Assembly: GCF_000155735.2 (NCBI RefSeq)
Contig: NC_020908.1
Coordinates: forward strand, 1,059,001-1,123,000
Direction of reading: 5' to 3'
From: Octadecabacter arcticus 238
GTDB lineage: Bacteria; Pseudomonadota; Alphaproteobacteria; Rhodobacterales; Rhodobacteraceae
DNA: 64,000 nt
Shown here in pieces: positions 1 through 8,482 of the stretch. Position numbers and translations under genes: made by a program. The notes under the pieces are model-generated. The model saw nothing but the letters and a program-made list of their open reading frames with translations, searched no databases and was not told where the DNA came from. The first letter of the stretch is position 1, and each line of letters begins with the position of its first letter.

Positions 1-289
1 GTGAATCGCCCGCCGGACCGACGTCCTTATTGCGCACACCTTGCAGCATGGATTGTGAAATCACCTGCAATTCGGCTTGCGCGGATGATCCAAACGAAAT
101 GATTGAAGTGGTTTCCGACATGTCCAGTTCGGCCATACGCTTGTTGATCGCGGCGCTGGTTGTCTTGTCAGCGGCCGCGAGCGGTACCAATTCATTTTTT
201 GGCTCTGCCAGAACGACGGCGGTGACTTTTTCCACCTCTTTCTGGCTCGCTTGGGCTTTTTGCATGTTGTTTGCAACAGTATCAGACAT
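1..289 (-). CDS. TelA/toxic anion resistance family protein (5' end only)
   Basis: Reads leftward off the edge of the window; only the first 96 codons are present. The start is ATG at 289 (complement strand), beginning MSDTVANNMQKAQ. The visible part is charged and helical, followed by a stretch containing ISFGSSAQAEL, which resembles the N-terminus of the TelA/KlaA tellurite-resistance family. The XpaC-like gene lies just upstream on the same strand (28 bp gap). XpaC-TelA pairs are common in bacteria, which supports the call. Family members are linked to tellurite, colicin or cell-envelope stress tolerance, but their biochemistry is unknown. The diagnostic C-terminal domain is outside the window, so the call rests on the N-terminus and the neighbour. 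Confidence 0.6.
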   Translation of the reverse strand, partial: MSDTVANNMQKAQASQKEVEKVTAVVLAEPKNELVPLAAADKTTSAAINKRMAELDMSETTSIISFGSSAQAELQVISQSMLQGVRNKDVGPAGDS

Positions 290-316
290 CGTGTGTCCCC
301 CTCATGTTTGGCACGT

Positions 317-1201
317 TTACAGGCCTTCTCGCTGCAACCGATCGCGCAGCACTTTAATTTCTATATCCATGTCACTGCGATCATCTAGCAACATTTTGTC
401 GGTTCGGGCGGCGAAGTTCTGCTCAAGGTCAGACAACAACGCCTCGAAATCGGCGCGGGCATCTTCATTGCGCTGGCGTTTGTATATGTCAGCGAATTTC
501 GCCGCCGCATCGCGCGCGCCCATCAGATAGACGCCCAAAAACTTACGCGCGCCAGTCAGATCGCGTGGGTCTTCTTCGACAGTGTGGATCATCCGTCGCG
601 CCATCAATTGAAACTGCGTTGTGCGGGTTTCCAGATGTCGATCGCCAATACTGTCGATGTGATCTTTCATCGATACCAGATACGCCTCTGCCTCATCAAC
701 GACCTTGGCGACCCGATCTTGTTGGAAAGTATCAATCCCCTCCATGCGCTTGTCGCGCAACGGGTCGATGCCAAACGCCACCGTGTGCAAACCAGCGGCG
801 ACAACGCCATAGATAATTGCGGCCAACATACTGGGATCGTTGGACAGTGACGCCAATACAATGCCGACACCTGCCAGAACAGTCCCGAACAATTTGCGCG
901 GTATTCTTGGCTTTCGTGCAACCTTGCGCAACTCGAACGCCGCTGCGGCCCGCAGCCCATCACGGGTCAACCACGCAGACAACGTCAACACCCCAGCCCC
1001 GATCAGACCTAAAATCAGATCCAACGCGCCCTCATTCAAAGACAAGAACGCCAGCAAGACACCGGGCACGAACAGCACCTTTGCTTCCGATCCCGCAGCA
1101 GTGACCTTGCGCTCATCGACAACGGCCTCACGGATACCGTCAGGCGCTGTCTCGTCAGGGCTAAACTTTCCACCGAACTTTTTGGCCAAACCTAAAGCCA
1201 C
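317..1201 (-). CDS. XpaC-like membrane protein (5-bromo-4-chloroindolyl phosphate hydrolysis family)
   Basis: A 294-residue protein with GTG start overlapping the end of the upstream small membrane gene by 10 bp. It has two hydrophobic hairpin regions at about residues 41-82 and 104-146, then a long charged, helical C-terminal half (about 150-294) rich in Asp, Glu and Arg. This arrangement and the TelA-like gene next to it fit the XpaC family, named for a Bacillus phenotype of indolyl phosphate hydrolysis; no enzyme activity is established. With the 64-residue membrane protein and the TelA-like gene it forms an apparent three-gene leftward operon. The N-terminal cytoplasmic segment and exact membrane topology are inferred from hydrophobicity only. 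Confidence 0.65.
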   Translation of the reverse strand: MALGLAKKFGGKFSPDETAPDGIREAVVDERKVTAAGSEAKVLFVPGVLLAFLSLNEGALDLILGLIGAGVLTLSAWLTRDGLRAAAAFELRKVARKPRIPRKLFGTVLAGVGIVLASLSNDPSMLAAIIYGVVAAGLHTVAFGIDPLRDKRMEGIDTFQQDRVAKVVDEAEAYLVSMKDHIDSIGDRHLETRTTQFQLMARRMIHTVEEDPRDLTGARKFLGVYLMGARDAAAKFADIYKRQRNEDARADFEALLSDLEQNFAARTDKMLLDDRSDMDIEIKVLRDRLQREGL

Positions 1202-1386
1202 CCAAGCCAGCCGGTGACGACACCGAACATCAGCAGGATCAACAAGACAAATGAGATGGTTTTTACTGTATCAGGCAAGCGCGCCTCCCGCGTGGATTGT
1301 GTTGCCAGAACCGCCCTTTGACCCAGCCAGAAAGCTGTGACCGCAATAGCGGTGACGATCAGTAGAATAAGGATGATTCGCACCAT
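1192..1386 (-). CDS. Small two-helix membrane protein upstream of XpaC-like gene
   Basis: A 64-residue protein consisting almost entirely of two hydrophobic helices (about residues 3-22 and 43-62) separated by a short polar loop containing RAVLATQSTREARLP. It starts with ATG, and its stop overlaps the start of the XpaC-like gene by 10 bp, so translation of the two is probably coupled. I do not recognise a named family. Its position suggests a membrane partner of the XpaC/TelA-like proteins, which is inference. The 204 bp between this gene and rluB (1387-1590) show nothing beyond a possible promoter. Confidence 0.6.
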   Translation of the reverse strand: MVRIILILLIVTAIAVTAFWLGQRAVLATQSTREARLPDTVKTISFVLLILLMFGVVTGWLGWL

Positions 1387-1590
1387 GCGTCAGGCTCCCA
1401 TTGGCAATCAGCTCGCCCATAGGTAGTGGCTTGCAACCGCTTTTACGAGGCCCTAAAGCGCATTCTGCGCCCCAAAACGCCAAGCCGCAAAAGCCGTGAT
1501 ATGACATAGTCGAAAGACATGACGGCGTCCCCAGAAAACCCGATTTAAACCAATGCATATCCATGCACAGTCAAATCACGGGGGCAAGGG

Positions 1591-2577
1591 TCATTTGCGC
1601 GGCGGTTTCCCCGCCGAGCGACCCGCCGAATGACCTGAGGTCGGGCCAGAATTGCGCTCAACGGCACCAGTATTGCGCTTTGTGGGGTCTGAATTGCGTT
1701 TTTCAGGATCGGTAAACCGCTTTGCCGACGCAGCCGTGCCGCGCTTGGGGGGCGGACGTTTACCCTTTTCCGCAGCCTTGCCGACCATCGTGGGCTTGGG
1801 CGTTTCACGCAGTCCCATCTGGTCGCGCACGATACGTTGTTTCACTTCTTCGACCTTGCCGGGCTTCAATGTGCCCAACTGAAACGGTCCATACGAAATG
1901 CGCAACAGGCGGTTCACGACAACGCCCATGGCTTCCATCAACTTACGGATCTCGCGGTTTTTGCCTTCGCGCAAACCCATAGTCAGCCAGGCATTTGCAC
2001 CTTGCTGGCGGTCAAATTTCACCTCGACGGGGGCGTAGTGCACACCGTCAATCTGGATTCCTGCGCGCAACTCATCCAGCTTGGCCTCCGACAGGGACCC
2101 GTTGATACGCACACGGTAGCGGCGCAACCAACCGGTACTGGGCAGTTCCATCTTACGCTTCAGCTCTCCGTCGTTGGTCAGCAACAACAGCCCTTCGGAA
2201 TTGATATCAAGCCGCCCGACCGACACCACACGCGGCATGTCATCGGGCAGGGTATCAAACACGGTTTCGCGACCTTTTTCATCGCGCTCGCTCGTGACCA
2301 AGCCGATTGGCTTGTAATACAGCCAGATGCGTGGCGGTTCTGGTTCGGCCAATGGTTTGCCATCAACCACAATGCGATCCTTGTCCGTCACGTTCAGCGC
2401 TGGCGTCAAAATGGTCTTGCCGTTGACCGTGACGCGCCCAGCCTCGATGATCTTTTCGGCCTCGCGGCGGCTGGCCACGCCTGCGCGGGCCAAAACCTTG
2501 GCGATACGATCACCCGGAATGGCCTTGGTGTCGGGATTGGCTTTGGGGGCGGGTGTTTTGGACTCGTCATCATTCAT
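1591..2577 (-). CDS. rluB: 23S rRNA pseudouridine synthase, RluB/RsuA family
   Basis: A 328-residue enzyme that isomerises a uridine of large-subunit rRNA to pseudouridine (RluB acts at U2605 in E. coli). An S4 RNA-binding domain spans about residues 22-70 (RIAKVLARAGVASRREAE). The catalytic domain follows, with the signature GRLDINSEGLLLLTNDG; Asp124 is the expected catalytic aspartate. The specificity between RluB, RluE, RluF and RsuA is assigned by overall similarity and the S4 domain. The C-terminal 60 residues are basic and low-complexity, with an imperfect 7-residue repeat (DPEKRNS, DPTKRNT, GAVERNS). The gene is divergent from tadA, sharing a 126-bp intergenic region. Confidence 0.88.
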   Translation of the reverse strand: MNDDESKTPAPKANPDTKAIPGDRIAKVLARAGVASRREAEKIIEAGRVTVNGKTILTPALNVTDKDRIVVDGKPLAEPEPPRIWLYYKPIGLVTSERDEKGRETVFDTLPDDMPRVVSVGRLDINSEGLLLLTNDGELKRKMELPSTGWLRRYRVRINGSLSEAKLDELRAGIQIDGVHYAPVEVKFDRQQGANAWLTMGLREGKNREIRKLMEAMGVVVNRLLRISYGPFQLGTLKPGKVEEVKQRIVRDQMGLRETPKPTMVGKAAEKGKRPPPKRGTAASAKRFTDPEKRNSDPTKRNTGAVERNSGPTSGHSAGRSAGKPPRK

Positions 2578-2627
2578 TCGCCCCGCTTAATCGCTCACAC
2601 CGGTCATCGCAAGCGCGGCGCGCATTG

Positions 2628-2656
2628 CCTTTGTCTCAAAAATATCCTCCCCGAAG
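2628..2656. repeat. Intergenic repeat motif, copy 1
   Basis: The stretch reads CCTTTGTCTCAAAAATATCC followed by TCCCCGAAG. The same motif, in either orientation, occurs in other gene-end spacers at about 15731-15780, 27415-27470 and 41071-41110. The shared core is an AT-rich arm (GAGACAAAG / ATATTTTT) joined to a CCCCGG arm. The function is unknown; a terminator-derived or short interspersed repeat is possible. Confidence 0.5.
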
Positions 2657-2703
2657 GGAAACCGGTCCTTGCCAAGGACCCCGATCCCCAGACACAAAAG
2701 CAC

Positions 2704-3159
2704 ATGACTTTCCGCACCCACATGGACGCTGCCCTCAACGAAGCGCGCGCCGCCGCTGCCCGCGGCGAAGTGCCTGTCGGCGCGGTCGTAATTGGACCGA
2801 CAGGATTGGTAATCGCCACCGCTGGCAATCGCACCCGCGAACTCAACGACCCCACGGCCCATGCCGAAATCCTCGCCATTCGCGCTGCCTGCGCCGCGTT
2901 GGGCCAAGAACGGCTGACAGGGCATGACATTTACGTCACCCTCGAACCTTGCCCGATGTGTGCCGCCGCCATTGCCAACGCCCGCCTCGCGCGGCTGTAT
3001 TACGGCGCGTCCGATCCGAAATCCGGCGGGGTCGCCCAGCCTCCGCGCGTCTTCTCGCATCCGCAATGTCACCACACACCCGAAGTCTACGATGGACTGT
3101 CCGCAGAAACGTCCGAAACCTTACTAAAGTCTTTCTTTGCCGCAAAAAGAGGCAGCTGA
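2704..3159 (+). CDS. tadA: tRNA-specific adenosine-34 deaminase TadA
   Basis: A 151-residue zinc deaminase that converts A34 of tRNA-Arg(ACG) to inosine so one tRNA reads CGU, CGC and CGA. The zinc and catalytic motif HAE is at residues 53-55 and the second zinc motif PCPMC at 82-86, the hallmark of the cytidine/deoxycytidylate deaminase fold. The length matches the family (about 150-170). An in-frame reading extends far upstream, but that sequence lies antisense to rluB, so ATG 2704 (MTFRTHMDAALNEA) is chosen. It is divergently arranged with rluB, also an RNA-modifying enzyme. Confidence 0.93.
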   Translation: MTFRTHMDAALNEARAAAARGEVPVGAVVIGPTGLVIATAGNRTRELNDPTAHAEILAIRAACAALGQERLTGHDIYVTLEPCPMCAAAIANARLARLYYGASDPKSGGVAQPPRVFSHPQCHHTPEVYDGLSAETSETLLKSFFAAKRGS

Positions 3160-3162
3160 CGT

Positions 3163-3203
3163 TTTGTACAAACCATGCATCTCTCTGAGATGTTTTGTAC
3201 AAA
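3163..3203. promoter_or_regulatory. Two identical 10-bp palindromes upstream of gatCA
   Basis: The perfect palindrome TTTGTACAAA occurs at 3163-3172 and again at 3194-3203, 31 bp apart (about three helical turns), each inside the longer direct repeat GTTTTGTACAAA. Between them lies a short hairpin, CATCTC-TCT-GAGATG. The pair sits between the end of tadA and the gatC start at 3288. The layout looks like a double operator for a dimeric repressor, but no regulator is known to me for this sequence, so the role is inferred. Confidence 0.4.
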
Positions 3204-3287
3204 GTCGACTGGTTTGCTGATTTTTCCAAGGTTGAAGCCCAGCCGCGCCACGGGTAAAGCGGATCAAACGTCTAACGGAGAAATCCC

Positions 3288-3575
3288 ATGTCCATCGACA
3301 TTCAAACCGCCCGCCGCGTCGCCAAGCTCGCGCGCATTGCAGTGCCTGAGGCTGATTTGCCTGAATTGGCTAAAGAATTCAGCGCGATGCTGGGTTTCAT
3401 CGAACAGCTTAACGAAGTCGACGTTGAGGGGATTGAACCCATGACCTCGGTCACCCCGCAGCGCCTGAAACGCCGCACTGATGTGGTCACGGATGGCGGT
3501 CAACCCATTGAAATCCTAGCAAATGCCCCTGATGCCCGAGAAGGTTTTTTTGCCGTTCCGAAGGTTGTTGAATAA
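3288..3575 (+). CDS. gatC: Asp-tRNA(Asn)/Glu-tRNA(Gln) amidotransferase subunit C
   Basis: A 95-residue small subunit of the GatCAB complex, which amidates misacylated Glu-tRNA(Gln) and Asp-tRNA(Asn). Recognisable features are the N-terminal [21 protein letters not shown] helix-rich segment and the conserved [10 protein letters not shown] region near residues 44-53. The start ATG follows a clear AACGGAG ribosome binding site. The TAA stop overlaps the ATG of gatA (TAATG), so the two are translationally coupled. GatC stabilises GatA and packs between GatA and GatB; gatB is not in this window. Confidence 0.95.
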   Translation: MSIDIQTARRVAKLARIAVPEADLPELAKEFSAMLGFIEQLNEVDVEGIEPMTSVTPQRLKRRTDVVTDGGQPIEILANAPDAREGFFAVPKVVE

Positions 3576-5053
3576 TGTCTGATCTGTCAAAACTGAAAAT
3601 TTCCGAAGCCCGCGACGCCCTGAAAAAAGGCGATGTCACCAGCGTGGAACTGACACAAGCCTGCCTGTCCGAGATCGAAAAAGCTGGCGCTTTGAATGCT
3701 TTCGTGCACAAAACCCCAGAGCTTGCGATGGACATGGCCCGCGCCGCAGACGCCAATAAAGACGGCGGTGACATGAACGGAATCCCGTTGGGAATCAAAG
3801 ACTTGTTCTGCACCAAAGGCGTGCCCTCACAGGCAGCATCCGGCATTCTTGCAGGCTTCAAACCCGAATATGAAAGCACTGTCACAAGCCAATTGTTCGC
3901 AGGTGGTGCGGTCATGTTGGGCAAGTTGAACATGGACGAATTCGCCATGGGTTCGTCCAATGAAACCTCGGTTTATGGCAATGCGGTCAATCCGTGGAAA
4001 CGCGGCAACGACGCAGCTGAACTGACCCCCGGTGGCTCATCTGGCGGATCCGCATCCGCCGTCGCAGCCGATCTTTGTCTTGCGGCAACAGGGACTGATA
4101 CCGGTGGTTCTATCCGCCAACCTGCTGCTTTTGTTGGAATAACTGGCATCAAGCCAACCTATGGCCGCGTATCACGTTGGGGCATTGTGGCGTTTGCATC
4201 CTCGCTTGATCAAGCGGGCCCAATGACCAAAGATGTGCGCGACGCGGCGATCATGCTGCGCGCAATGTCGGGGCATGATCCCAAAGACAGCACCTCCGCC
4301 GACCTTGCCGTGCCGGATTTTGAGTCGGCTTTGACAGGCGACATTCGTGGCAAAGTCATTGGTATCCCCAAAGAATATCGCATGGACGGCATGTCGAGCG
4401 AGATAGAAAAACTCTGGGCTGACGGCACCGCGATGCTGAAAGACGCAGGCGCAGAAATTCGAGACATCACCCTGCCGCACACCAAATACGCGCTGCCCGC
4501 GTATTACGTGATCGCCCCCGCCGAAGCGTCTTCAAACCTCGCACGCTATGACGGCGTGCGCTTTGGTCATCGCGCCAAACTGGATGCGGGCGATGGCATC
4601 ACAGAGATGTATGAAAAGACCCGCGCCGAGGGGTTTGGCAGCGAAGTGAAACGCCGCGTCATGATCGGTACCTATGTGCTAAGTGCCGGATTTTATGACG
4701 CTTATTACAACCGCGCCCGCAAAGTGCGTGCCCTGATCAAGCGTGATTTTGAAAATGTATTTGCCGATGGCATCGACGCCATTCTGACCCCCGCGACCCC
4801 CTCTGCGGCCTTTGGGCTTGGTGAAATGACGGATGCGGATCCGGTGCAAATGTACCTCAATGACGTGTTCACGGTGACGGTAAACCTCGCCGGATTGCCC
4901 GGAATTGCGGTGCCAGCAGGCCTCGATAAGAACGGCCTGCCGCTTGGCCTGCAACTTATCGGGCGGCCATGGGAAGAAGGCGATTTGCTGAATACTGCTT
5001 ACACACTGGAACGTGCGGCTCAATTTGTGGCAAAACCGAACCGATGGTGGTAA
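3575..5053 (+). CDS. gatA: Asp-tRNA(Asn)/Glu-tRNA(Gln) amidotransferase subunit A
   Basis: A 492-residue amidase-signature protein that hydrolyses glutamine to supply ammonia to GatB. The Ser-cisSer-Lys catalytic triad is readable: Lys75 in GIKDLFC, the cis-serine in GGSSGGSAS (residues 153-161) and the nucleophile Ser179 in DTGGSIRQP. Length and motif spacing match GatA. It is translated as a pair with gatC. The downstream lipoprotein gene begins 49 bp later and may be cotranscribed. No unusual features. Confidence 0.96.
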   Translation: MSDLSKLKISEARDALKKGDVTSVELTQACLSEIEKAGALNAFVHKTPELAMDMARAADANKDGGDMNGIPLGIKDLFCTKGVPSQAASGILAGFKPEYESTVTSQLFAGGAVMLGKLNMDEFAMGSSNETSVYGNAVNPWKRGNDAAELTPGGSSGGSASAVAADLCLAATGTDTGGSIRQPAAFVGITGIKPTYGRVSRWGIVAFASSLDQAGPMTKDVRDAAIMLRAMSGHDPKDSTSADLAVPDFESALTGDIRGKVIGIPKEYRMDGMSSEIEKLWADGTAMLKDAGAEIRDITLPHTKYALPAYYVIAPAEASSNLARYDGVRFGHRAKLDAGDGITEMYEKTRAEGFGSEVKRRVMIGTYVLSAGFYDAYYNRARKVRALIKRDFENVFADGIDAILTPATPSAAFGLGEMTDADPVQMYLNDVFTVTVNLAGLPGIAVPAGLDKNGLPLGLQLIGRPWEEGDLLNTAYTLERAAQFVAKPNRWW

Positions 5054-5101
5054 ACTGTTTAAAGTGACGTCGTTTGATGACAGATAGTTAAAGTAGACAC
5101 C

Positions 5102-5848
5102 ATGGCTAAGCGTATGAAAAATATATTGATTGTTGGTGTTAGCTTGCTGACCTTGGCAGGGTGTCAACAGCAGGTTCCCAACAGCGCAGAAGGTGTCGGG
5201 TTCAACGACTATGCCCAATACGAACTGGAACGCGCCCGCCGAGAAGCGTCATTGCAAGGCACGCCGCTGCCATCTGGCACCGCGATTGTCCCGCCAACCA
5301 ACAATCAAGGCGTGACAAGTAGCGATCTGGCGGCTGCGGGAATCAACATTGGCGGGATGAACACTGGCGGACTTAACACTGCCGGAACCAATACTGGCGC
5401 AAACACTGGCGCCCAACAGCCCGACCAACCGCTAGCCGCTCTGCGGTCTAACCCCGAAATTTCTGACGAACAGAGCTTTGATGCAGTCGCCGGCCGTGAA
5501 AGCATCGAAAGCGACGCCGATCGCCGCGCGCGTCAGGCCGCAGCATATCAACAAATCCAAGCCACAGCGCTGCCCGATCGGACAGGCAATGCCGGACCAA
5601 ACATAGTACAATATGCCCTGCTAGCGCCCAATGATCGCGGCGAAACCGTGTTTGATCGCATGGGTTTCTCGACCGAAGCACGGTTCCAGCGCAACTGTTC
5701 TGGTTATCGCACGCCCGATGATGCACAGCGTGATTTTATCAGCCGTGGTGGTCCCCAGCGCGACCGTTTGGGCCTTGATCCGGACGGCGACGGGTTCGCC
5801 TGCGGCTGGGACCCCCAAGCGTTCCGCGCGATTGCAGCCGGCAACTAA
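5102..5848 (+). CDS. Lipoprotein with NTG-type repeats and excalibur-like calcium-binding C-terminus
   Basis: A 248-residue predicted lipoprotein. The signal sequence ends in the lipobox LAGC with lipidated Cys21 (start at Met1; Met5 is an alternative). A 5-residue degenerate repeat (NIGGM, NTGGL, NTAGT, NTGAN) lies around residues 82-105. The last about 50 residues contain NCSGYRTPDDAQRDFISRGG followed by GLDPDGDGFACGWDP, an excalibur-like calcium-binding motif (DxDxDGxxC) with two cysteines that probably form a disulfide. The protein would sit in the periplasm or outer membrane. The next gene encodes a peptidoglycan amidase 4 bp later, so a cell-wall role is a reasonable inference. Function unknown. 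Confidence 0.7.
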   Translation: MAKRMKNILIVGVSLLTLAGCQQQVPNSAEGVGFNDYAQYELERARREASLQGTPLPSGTAIVPPTNNQGVTSSDLAAAGINIGGMNTGGLNTAGTNTGANTGAQQPDQPLAALRSNPEISDEQSFDAVAGRESIESDADRRARQAAAYQQIQATALPDRTGNAGPNIVQYALLAPNDRGETVFDRMGFSTEARFQRNCSGYRTPDDAQRDFISRGGPQRDRLGLDPDGDGFACGWDPQAFRAIAAGN

Positions 5849-5852
5849 ACCC

Positions 5853-6530
5853 TTGGGCTTGTCGCCCAATTGTGGGCCGCGCCGCGACGGGGCTGTCCCC
5901 GACATCATCGTTTTGCACTACACAGCGATGCCAGATTGGACCGCAGCGCGGGACTGGCTTTGCAATCCAGACGCCGAAGTGTCGGCCCATTATATCGTTT
6001 CAGAACAAGGCGATGTGGTTCAACTCGTCGCCGAGGATCAGCGCGCGTGGCATGCGGGCGCGGGGTCTTGGGGCGACGTCACGGATATTAATTCACGCTC
6101 CATCGGGATTGAACTTTCAAACAACGGATCATCGCCCTTTGCCGTACCGTTGATGGACGCGCTTGAGGTGTTGTTGCCTGCAATCATTGACCGTTGGGCG
6201 ATCCCTGCGAGTCGCGTGATTGCGCATTCCGACCTCGCGCCGGGGCGCAAGATTGATCCCGGTGCACGGTTCGATTGGGCGCGATTGGTGCGGTCTGGCT
6301 TGGCGGTCGCTGCGACGGCAACTAGGGCCGTTACGTGCGACGCTGATGCGTTTGTGCGTGATGCCCGCACGATTGGCTACACTGCAGACACTGACGCCAC
6401 GACACTGCTGTCGGCGTTTCGTCTGCGCCACAGACAGGGCCACGTTGGGCCGCTGGATGGGTGGGATTGTGCGCTGACGGCTGATCTGGCCGCGCGTTTT
6501 CCAGTTGCGAAGTTCGGGCGTACATCTTAG
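5853..6530 (+). CDS. N-acetylmuramoyl-L-alanine amidase, AmpD-like (amidase_2)
   Basis: A 225-residue zinc amidase that cleaves the bond between N-acetylmuramic acid and the stem peptide. Likely zinc ligands are His22 (LHYTAM), His125 (VIAHSDLAPGRKIDPG) and Asp135; the acidic residue in SIGIELSN fits the family. No in-frame ATG lies near the conserved N-terminus, so a TTG start at 5853, just after the lipoprotein stop, is proposed; TTG 5859 is the alternative. There is no signal peptide, so it is probably cytoplasmic and involved in cell-wall recycling. The C-terminal about 80 residues resemble a peptidoglycan-binding helical domain (DARTIGYTADTDATTLLSAF). Confidence 0.82.
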   Translation: MGLSPNCGPRRDGAVPDIIVLHYTAMPDWTAARDWLCNPDAEVSAHYIVSEQGDVVQLVAEDQRAWHAGAGSWGDVTDINSRSIGIELSNNGSSPFAVPLMDALEVLLPAIIDRWAIPASRVIAHSDLAPGRKIDPGARFDWARLVRSGLAVAATATRAVTCDADAFVRDARTIGYTADTDATTLLSAFRLRHRQGHVGPLDGWDCALTADLAARFPVAKFGRTS

Positions 6531-6540
6531 GGCAATCTCA

Positions 6541-6953
6541 CGCGGAGGATTGGATGGCCGAGGTGCGGGGCAACTTGCATCTAGGAAAGTCCGGACTCCA
6601 TCAAGGCACGGTGCCGGGTAACGCCCGGGCAGGGCAACCTGACGGATAGCGCCACAGAGAACAGACCGCCTTGCTGTGACAAAGGTTCGCTTTTGGATCA
6701 GCAAGGTAAGGGTGAAACGGTGGGGTAAGAGCCCACCGCGGTGATGGTAACATCGCTGGCATGGCAAGCCCTACCGGGAGCAATGCCAAATAGGGGCCGC
6801 GCGTGCAGGGTAACTTGCGCAGGATCGTCTTGATCCGAGCAGGTCCGGGTTGGCAGCTAGAGGGCATATGGCAACATATGCTTGAGATGAATGGTCATCG
6901 AATTTGGGGTTTCGGCCCCAAAGGAACAAAATCCGGCTTATAGATCCTCCGCG
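6541..6953 (+). ncRNA. rnpB: RNase P RNA (M1 RNA, bacterial type A)
   Basis: This is the catalytic RNA of RNase P, which matures tRNA 5' ends. Conserved landmarks appear in the proper order: GGAAAGTCCGGACTCC near the 5' end, ACAGAGAACAGACCGCC, then AAGGTAAGGGTGAAACGG followed by GGTAAGAGCCCACCGC, and GGCTTATAGATCCTCCGC at the 3' end. The terminal helix P1 is formed by CGCGGAGGAT (6541-6550) and ATCCTCCGCG at the 3' end. The length of about 413 nt fits alphaproteobacterial P RNA. It begins 10 bp after the amidase stop. Confidence 0.95.
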
Positions 6954-7022
6954 TACTTTCGACCGAAGGGTCGAAAGTACGGGTGCGCAATAGTGGGTTG
7001 GCGCAGCCAACTTACTGCGCAC
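6952..7022 (+). terminator. Tandem hairpins following rnpB
   Basis: A perfect 13-bp stem with a GAAG loop (arms 6952-6964 and 6969-6981) directly follows rnpB and overlaps the last bases of P1. It is followed by a second, nested inverted repeat (6983-7022) with outer arms GTGCGCA/TGCGCAC and inner arms GTTGGC/GCCAAC. There is no clear T tract, so this may act as a processing or stability structure rather than a standard intrinsic terminator. Confidence 0.5.
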
Positions 7023-7143
7023 GCAGCAGTTACAGTGCGATGGGGTTTCAAAACGCTCAGAACTTATGGCGCGCCTGTATCGGCACGCCATGTGTTGCAC
7101 TCCGTCGCACCCTTCGACAATCTGTGCTCAAAGGAGCCCTCAT

Positions 7144-8190
7144 ATGACCTACACCCCCGCCGCTGACCGCTACGACCAGATGATTTACCGCCGTTGTGGT
7201 AATTCTGGCCTGAAATTGCCCGCCGTGTCCTTTGGCTTGTGGCACAATTTCGGTGAGTCGACGCCGCATGACATCAAACGCGACATGTGTCGTACCGCGT
7301 TCGATCACGGCATTACGCATTTTGATTTGGCGAACAATTACGGCCCCCCAGCGGGCAGCGCTGAGGAAGCGTTTGGTGAGGTTTTGTCCACCGATTTCAA
7401 GGGCTATCGCGACGAGCTTATCATCAGTTCCAAGGCGGGCTACGACATGTGGGCTGGGCCCTACGGCGAATGGGGCAGCCGTAAATATATGATCGCGTCG
7501 TGCGATCAATCGCTCAAACGGCTCGGTGTGGATTACGTCGATATCTTTTATTCGCACCGCTTTGACCCCGAGACGCCGCTGGAAGAAACCATGGGTGCGC
7601 TGGATCATATCGTGCGATCTGGCCGCGCACTTTATGCCGGTATTTCATCGTATAATTCTGAACGCACCCGCGAGGCTGTGGCGATCCTCAAAGACCTCGG
7701 CACGCCGTGTCTGATCCATCAACCAAGCTATAATATGCTTAACCGTTGGATCGAACGTGACGGATTAAAGGACACGCTGAAAGAAGCCGGGGTCGGGTCC
7801 ATCGCCTTCACGCCCTTGGCGCAAGGATTGCTCAGCAATAAGTACCTTGGCGGCATTCCCGACGGCAGCCGCGCCACGAAGGGCAGCTCACTGGATGCGG
7901 GCGTCATCACAGATAAGATGGTCGCGGCGTTGCAAGGGCTGAATGCCATTGCACAAACCCGTGGCCAAAGCTTGGCGCAAATGGCGATATCATGGGTTTT
8001 GCGCAACGACGGATCGAACGGTGCGGCCATCACCACAGCGCTGATTGGCGCGTCAAATCCGGCCCAGATTGTGGACTGTGCGGGTGCTGCCCAAAACCTT
8101 GAATTCACCCCGTCAGAGCTGACCGAAATCGACAAATTTGCCAACGACAAGGGCCTGAACCTCTGGGCGAATTCATCCGAAGGCGTTTAA
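7144..8190 (+). CDS. Aldo/keto reductase, YghZ/Gpr type
   Basis: A 348-residue NADPH-dependent aldo/keto reductase most like the YghZ (L-glyceraldehyde 3-phosphate reductase) subgroup. The family opening RYDQMIYRRCGNSGLKLP is present. The catalytic Asp and Tyr lie in DLANNYGPP, the Lys in SSKAGYDMW and the His in YSHRFD. The C-terminal cofactor segment ITTALIGASNPAQI binds the phosphate of NADPH. The start ATG 7144 is preceded by AAAGGAG; an in-frame upstream start at 7066 lacks a ribosome binding site and is rejected. The physiological substrate is unproven; detoxification of reactive aldehydes such as methylglyoxal is typical. Confidence 0.88.
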   Translation: MTYTPAADRYDQMIYRRCGNSGLKLPAVSFGLWHNFGESTPHDIKRDMCRTAFDHGITHFDLANNYGPPAGSAEEAFGEVLSTDFKGYRDELIISSKAGYDMWAGPYGEWGSRKYMIASCDQSLKRLGVDYVDIFYSHRFDPETPLEETMGALDHIVRSGRALYAGISSYNSERTREAVAILKDLGTPCLIHQPSYNMLNRWIERDGLKDTLKEAGVGSIAFTPLAQGLLSNKYLGGIPDGSRATKGSSLDAGVITDKMVAALQGLNAIAQTRGQSLAQMAISWVLRNDGSNGAAITTALIGASNPAQIVDCAGAAQNLEFTPSELTEIDKFANDKGLNLWANSSEGV

Positions 8191-8289
8191 CCCGCCGTTT
8201 GCAGTTGACTCGGGCGCTCAACCCCTTAGAAGGCGGGTTTCAGATGCATTTAATCGCTGCAATAATTTGCGCGAAATCGGAGAGAACCC

Positions 8290-8457
8290 ATGGCGAAGCC
8301 AACCACGATCAAAATCCGCCTGAACTCCACAGCAGGCACCGGCCACTTTTACGTGGCAAAGAAAAACGCACGCACGATGACGGAAAAGATGGTTGTTAAC
8401 AAATATGACCCCGTTGTTCGTAAGCACGTCGAATACAAAGAAGGTAAGATCAAGTAA
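8290..8457 (+). CDS. rpmG: 50S ribosomal protein L33
   Basis: A 55-residue ribosomal protein of the large subunit. It begins [18 protein letters not shown] and contains [15 protein letters not shown] and [18 protein letters not shown], typical of the cysteine-free alphaproteobacterial L33. The start follows GGAGAG. A strong intrinsic terminator lies 25 bp downstream, so it appears to be monocistronic or the last gene of its transcript. Confidence 0.95.
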   Translation: MAKPTTIKIRLNSTAGTGHFYVAKKNARTMTEKMVVNKYDPVVRKHVEYKEGKIK

Positions 8458-8482
8458 GGTCACCTGACTTTGACGACTTTAG

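Noticed and set aside
1837..2703. In-frame upstream extension of tadA
   Set aside because: It runs antisense through rluB and adds 289 residues unlike any deaminase; ATG 2704 gives the family length.
5631..5852. Upstream in-frame extension of the amidase gene
   Set aside because: It overlaps the 3' part of the lipoprotein gene and lacks family similarity before the LSPNCGPRRDG segment.
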